Positions 63,474 to 64,000 of a DNA stretch of 64,000 nt are shown here, in pieces. The translations under genes were made by a program, and so were the position numbers. The first letter of the stretch is position 1. Every line of letters starts with the position of its first letter. The notes under the pieces are model-generated. The model was not told the DNA's origin. It saw only the letters and a list, made by a program, of their open reading frames with translations, and searched no databases. Source of the stretch: Tenericutes bacterium MO-XQ (lineage in GTDB: Bacteria > Bacillota_I > Bacilli_A > Acholeplasmatales > Acholeplasmataceae); contig CP017948.1 of assembly GCA_002838185.1 (NCBI GenBank), positions 992,001 through 1,056,000 on the forward strand, read 5' to 3'.

Positions 63474-64000
63474 ATGAAAACACCTAAAAAAATCACAGTA
63501 AATGAAGCCATTAAACTTGTTAAAGACAATGACAGTGTTGTTTTTGGTATGGCTGGAGCTGAACCTAAATTATTTATTCAAAAACTTCATGAAATTGCAG
63601 ATCATGTCAAAGGGGTCAAAGTGACAAACTGTTTACCATTTGAAAATGGCGAATTTTTTATAAATCCAACTTATAAATCATCATTTTCAACTGATTGTTG
63701 GTTTTACGGGGCTTCCTTAAGAAAAGTGCACAGCAATGGAAACATCAGTTTTATACCAAATCACTTACACTTAGCAGGTCGTAAACGTTTTGAACATACA
63801 AAACCCAACATTTTTGTTGGAACAGCAACCCCACCAGATAAACATGGATTCTTATCATTATCATTATCTAATGTATATGAACAAGAAGCTATTGAACTTG
63901 CGGACATTGTCATTTTAGAAGTGAATCCTAACTTCCCAAGAACATTTGGGGATGTGGAAATCCATGAATCTAAAATCGATTATATGATTGAAGCAGATTA
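63474..64000 (+). CDS. Acetyl-CoA hydrolase/CoA-transferase family protein (5' part)
   Basis: The frame from the ATG at 63474 (AGAAGG upstream) runs off the window after 175 residues. The N-terminus KTPKKITVNEAIKLVKDNDSVVFGMAGAEP and the segment NIFVGTATPPDKHGFLSLSLSNVYEQEAIELADIVILEVNPNFPRTFGD match the family of acetyl-CoA hydrolases and 4-hydroxybutyrate/butyryl-CoA:acetate CoA-transferases. The catalytic Glu lies beyond the edge. In this context it could release or activate a C4 acid. Confidence 0.85.
   Translation, partial: MKTPKKITVNEAIKLVKDNDSVVFGMAGAEPKLFIQKLHEIADHVKGVKVTNCLPFENGEFFINPTYKSSFSTDCWFYGASLRKVHSNGNISFIPNHLHLAGRKRFEHTKPNIFVGTATPPDKHGFLSLSLSNVYEQEAIELADIVILEVNPNFPRTFGDVEIHESKIDYMIEAD

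Noticed and set aside
1-64000. Possible use of TGA as tryptophan (Mycoplasma code)
   Set aside because: TGA ends many complete genes at the expected family length and tryptophans are read from TGG.
1-64000. CRISPR arrays, rRNA or tRNA genes
   Set aside because: I saw no regularly spaced repeats, no rRNA segments and no cloverleaf with CCA end; the search by eye could miss a single tRNA.

Overview
The window looks like a chromosome segment from an Acholeplasma-type mollicute (Acholeplasmataceae) or a close low-GC relative. The DNA is AT-rich, and genes are packed in short-spaced or overlapping operons with AGGAG-type ribosome sites. TGA is a normal stop (engB, galE, ruvB, queA and others end in TGA) and Trp is TGG, which argues against Mycoplasma or Spiroplasma. 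T-box, L20-leader and CcpA-box-like control elements point to a Firmicutes-like ancestry. The species assignment is inference.

Layout. 1-9,100: the lon 3' end, engB, a DegV/FakB protein, galE, then a valine T-box driving a GNAT gene, valS and folC, followed by radC. 9,100-20,950: a DUF697-like membrane protein with a TrmB-like regulator, the rplU-prp-rpmA-obg ribosome operon, a 1,203-residue coiled-coil protein on the minus strand, ruvAB-queA, an EIIB-like protein without its cysteine paired with HPr, and trmB. 20,900-30,800: an M42 peptidase, an aldo/keto reductase, a predicted pantothenate ECF component with coaX, a phosphohexomutase, pepP, and a four-gene unit of a secreted protein, an anchored protein and a small ABC exporter. 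30,800-35,970: an L20-leader/infC/rpmI/rplT operon whose L20 carries a Rho_N-like tail, a large membrane protein, a promoter-driven structured RNA of unknown family, a second M42 peptidase and rsmD.

35,970-39,690 is the mobile-element zone. A complete IS1182-like element (35,995-37,698) sits in the rsmD terminator and is flanked by a 23-bp duplication of that hairpin. A lone IS200-type TnpA lies between yneF and plsY. 39,690-48,740 holds plsY, parE-parC, a TGS-containing nucleoside kinase, a winged-helix protein and a solitary EF-Ts gene.

49,800-64,000+ is the most distinctive region. A divergent TetR regulator faces an acyl-CoA module: an (R)-specific MaoC hydratase, an acyl-CoA dehydrogenase, EtfBA with a bifurcating-type EtfB signature, a thiolase, a FabG/PhaB-type reductase, a FabH-like synthase with an altered catalytic Asn, a complete Liv-type ABC importer and a CoA-transferase. 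The two promoters of this module carry the same 16-bp operator, ATGAA-N6-TTCAT, 10-12 bp downstream of the -10 box, and the second is also bracketed by two cre-like boxes. I infer a regulated C4-type (reverse) beta-oxidation pathway running through (R)-3-hydroxyacyl-CoA, coupled to import of an unknown small acid or amino acid. The LivG subunit has a ~230-residue coiled-coil N-terminus and the binding protein has two Ig-like domains, so the transporter itself is unusual.
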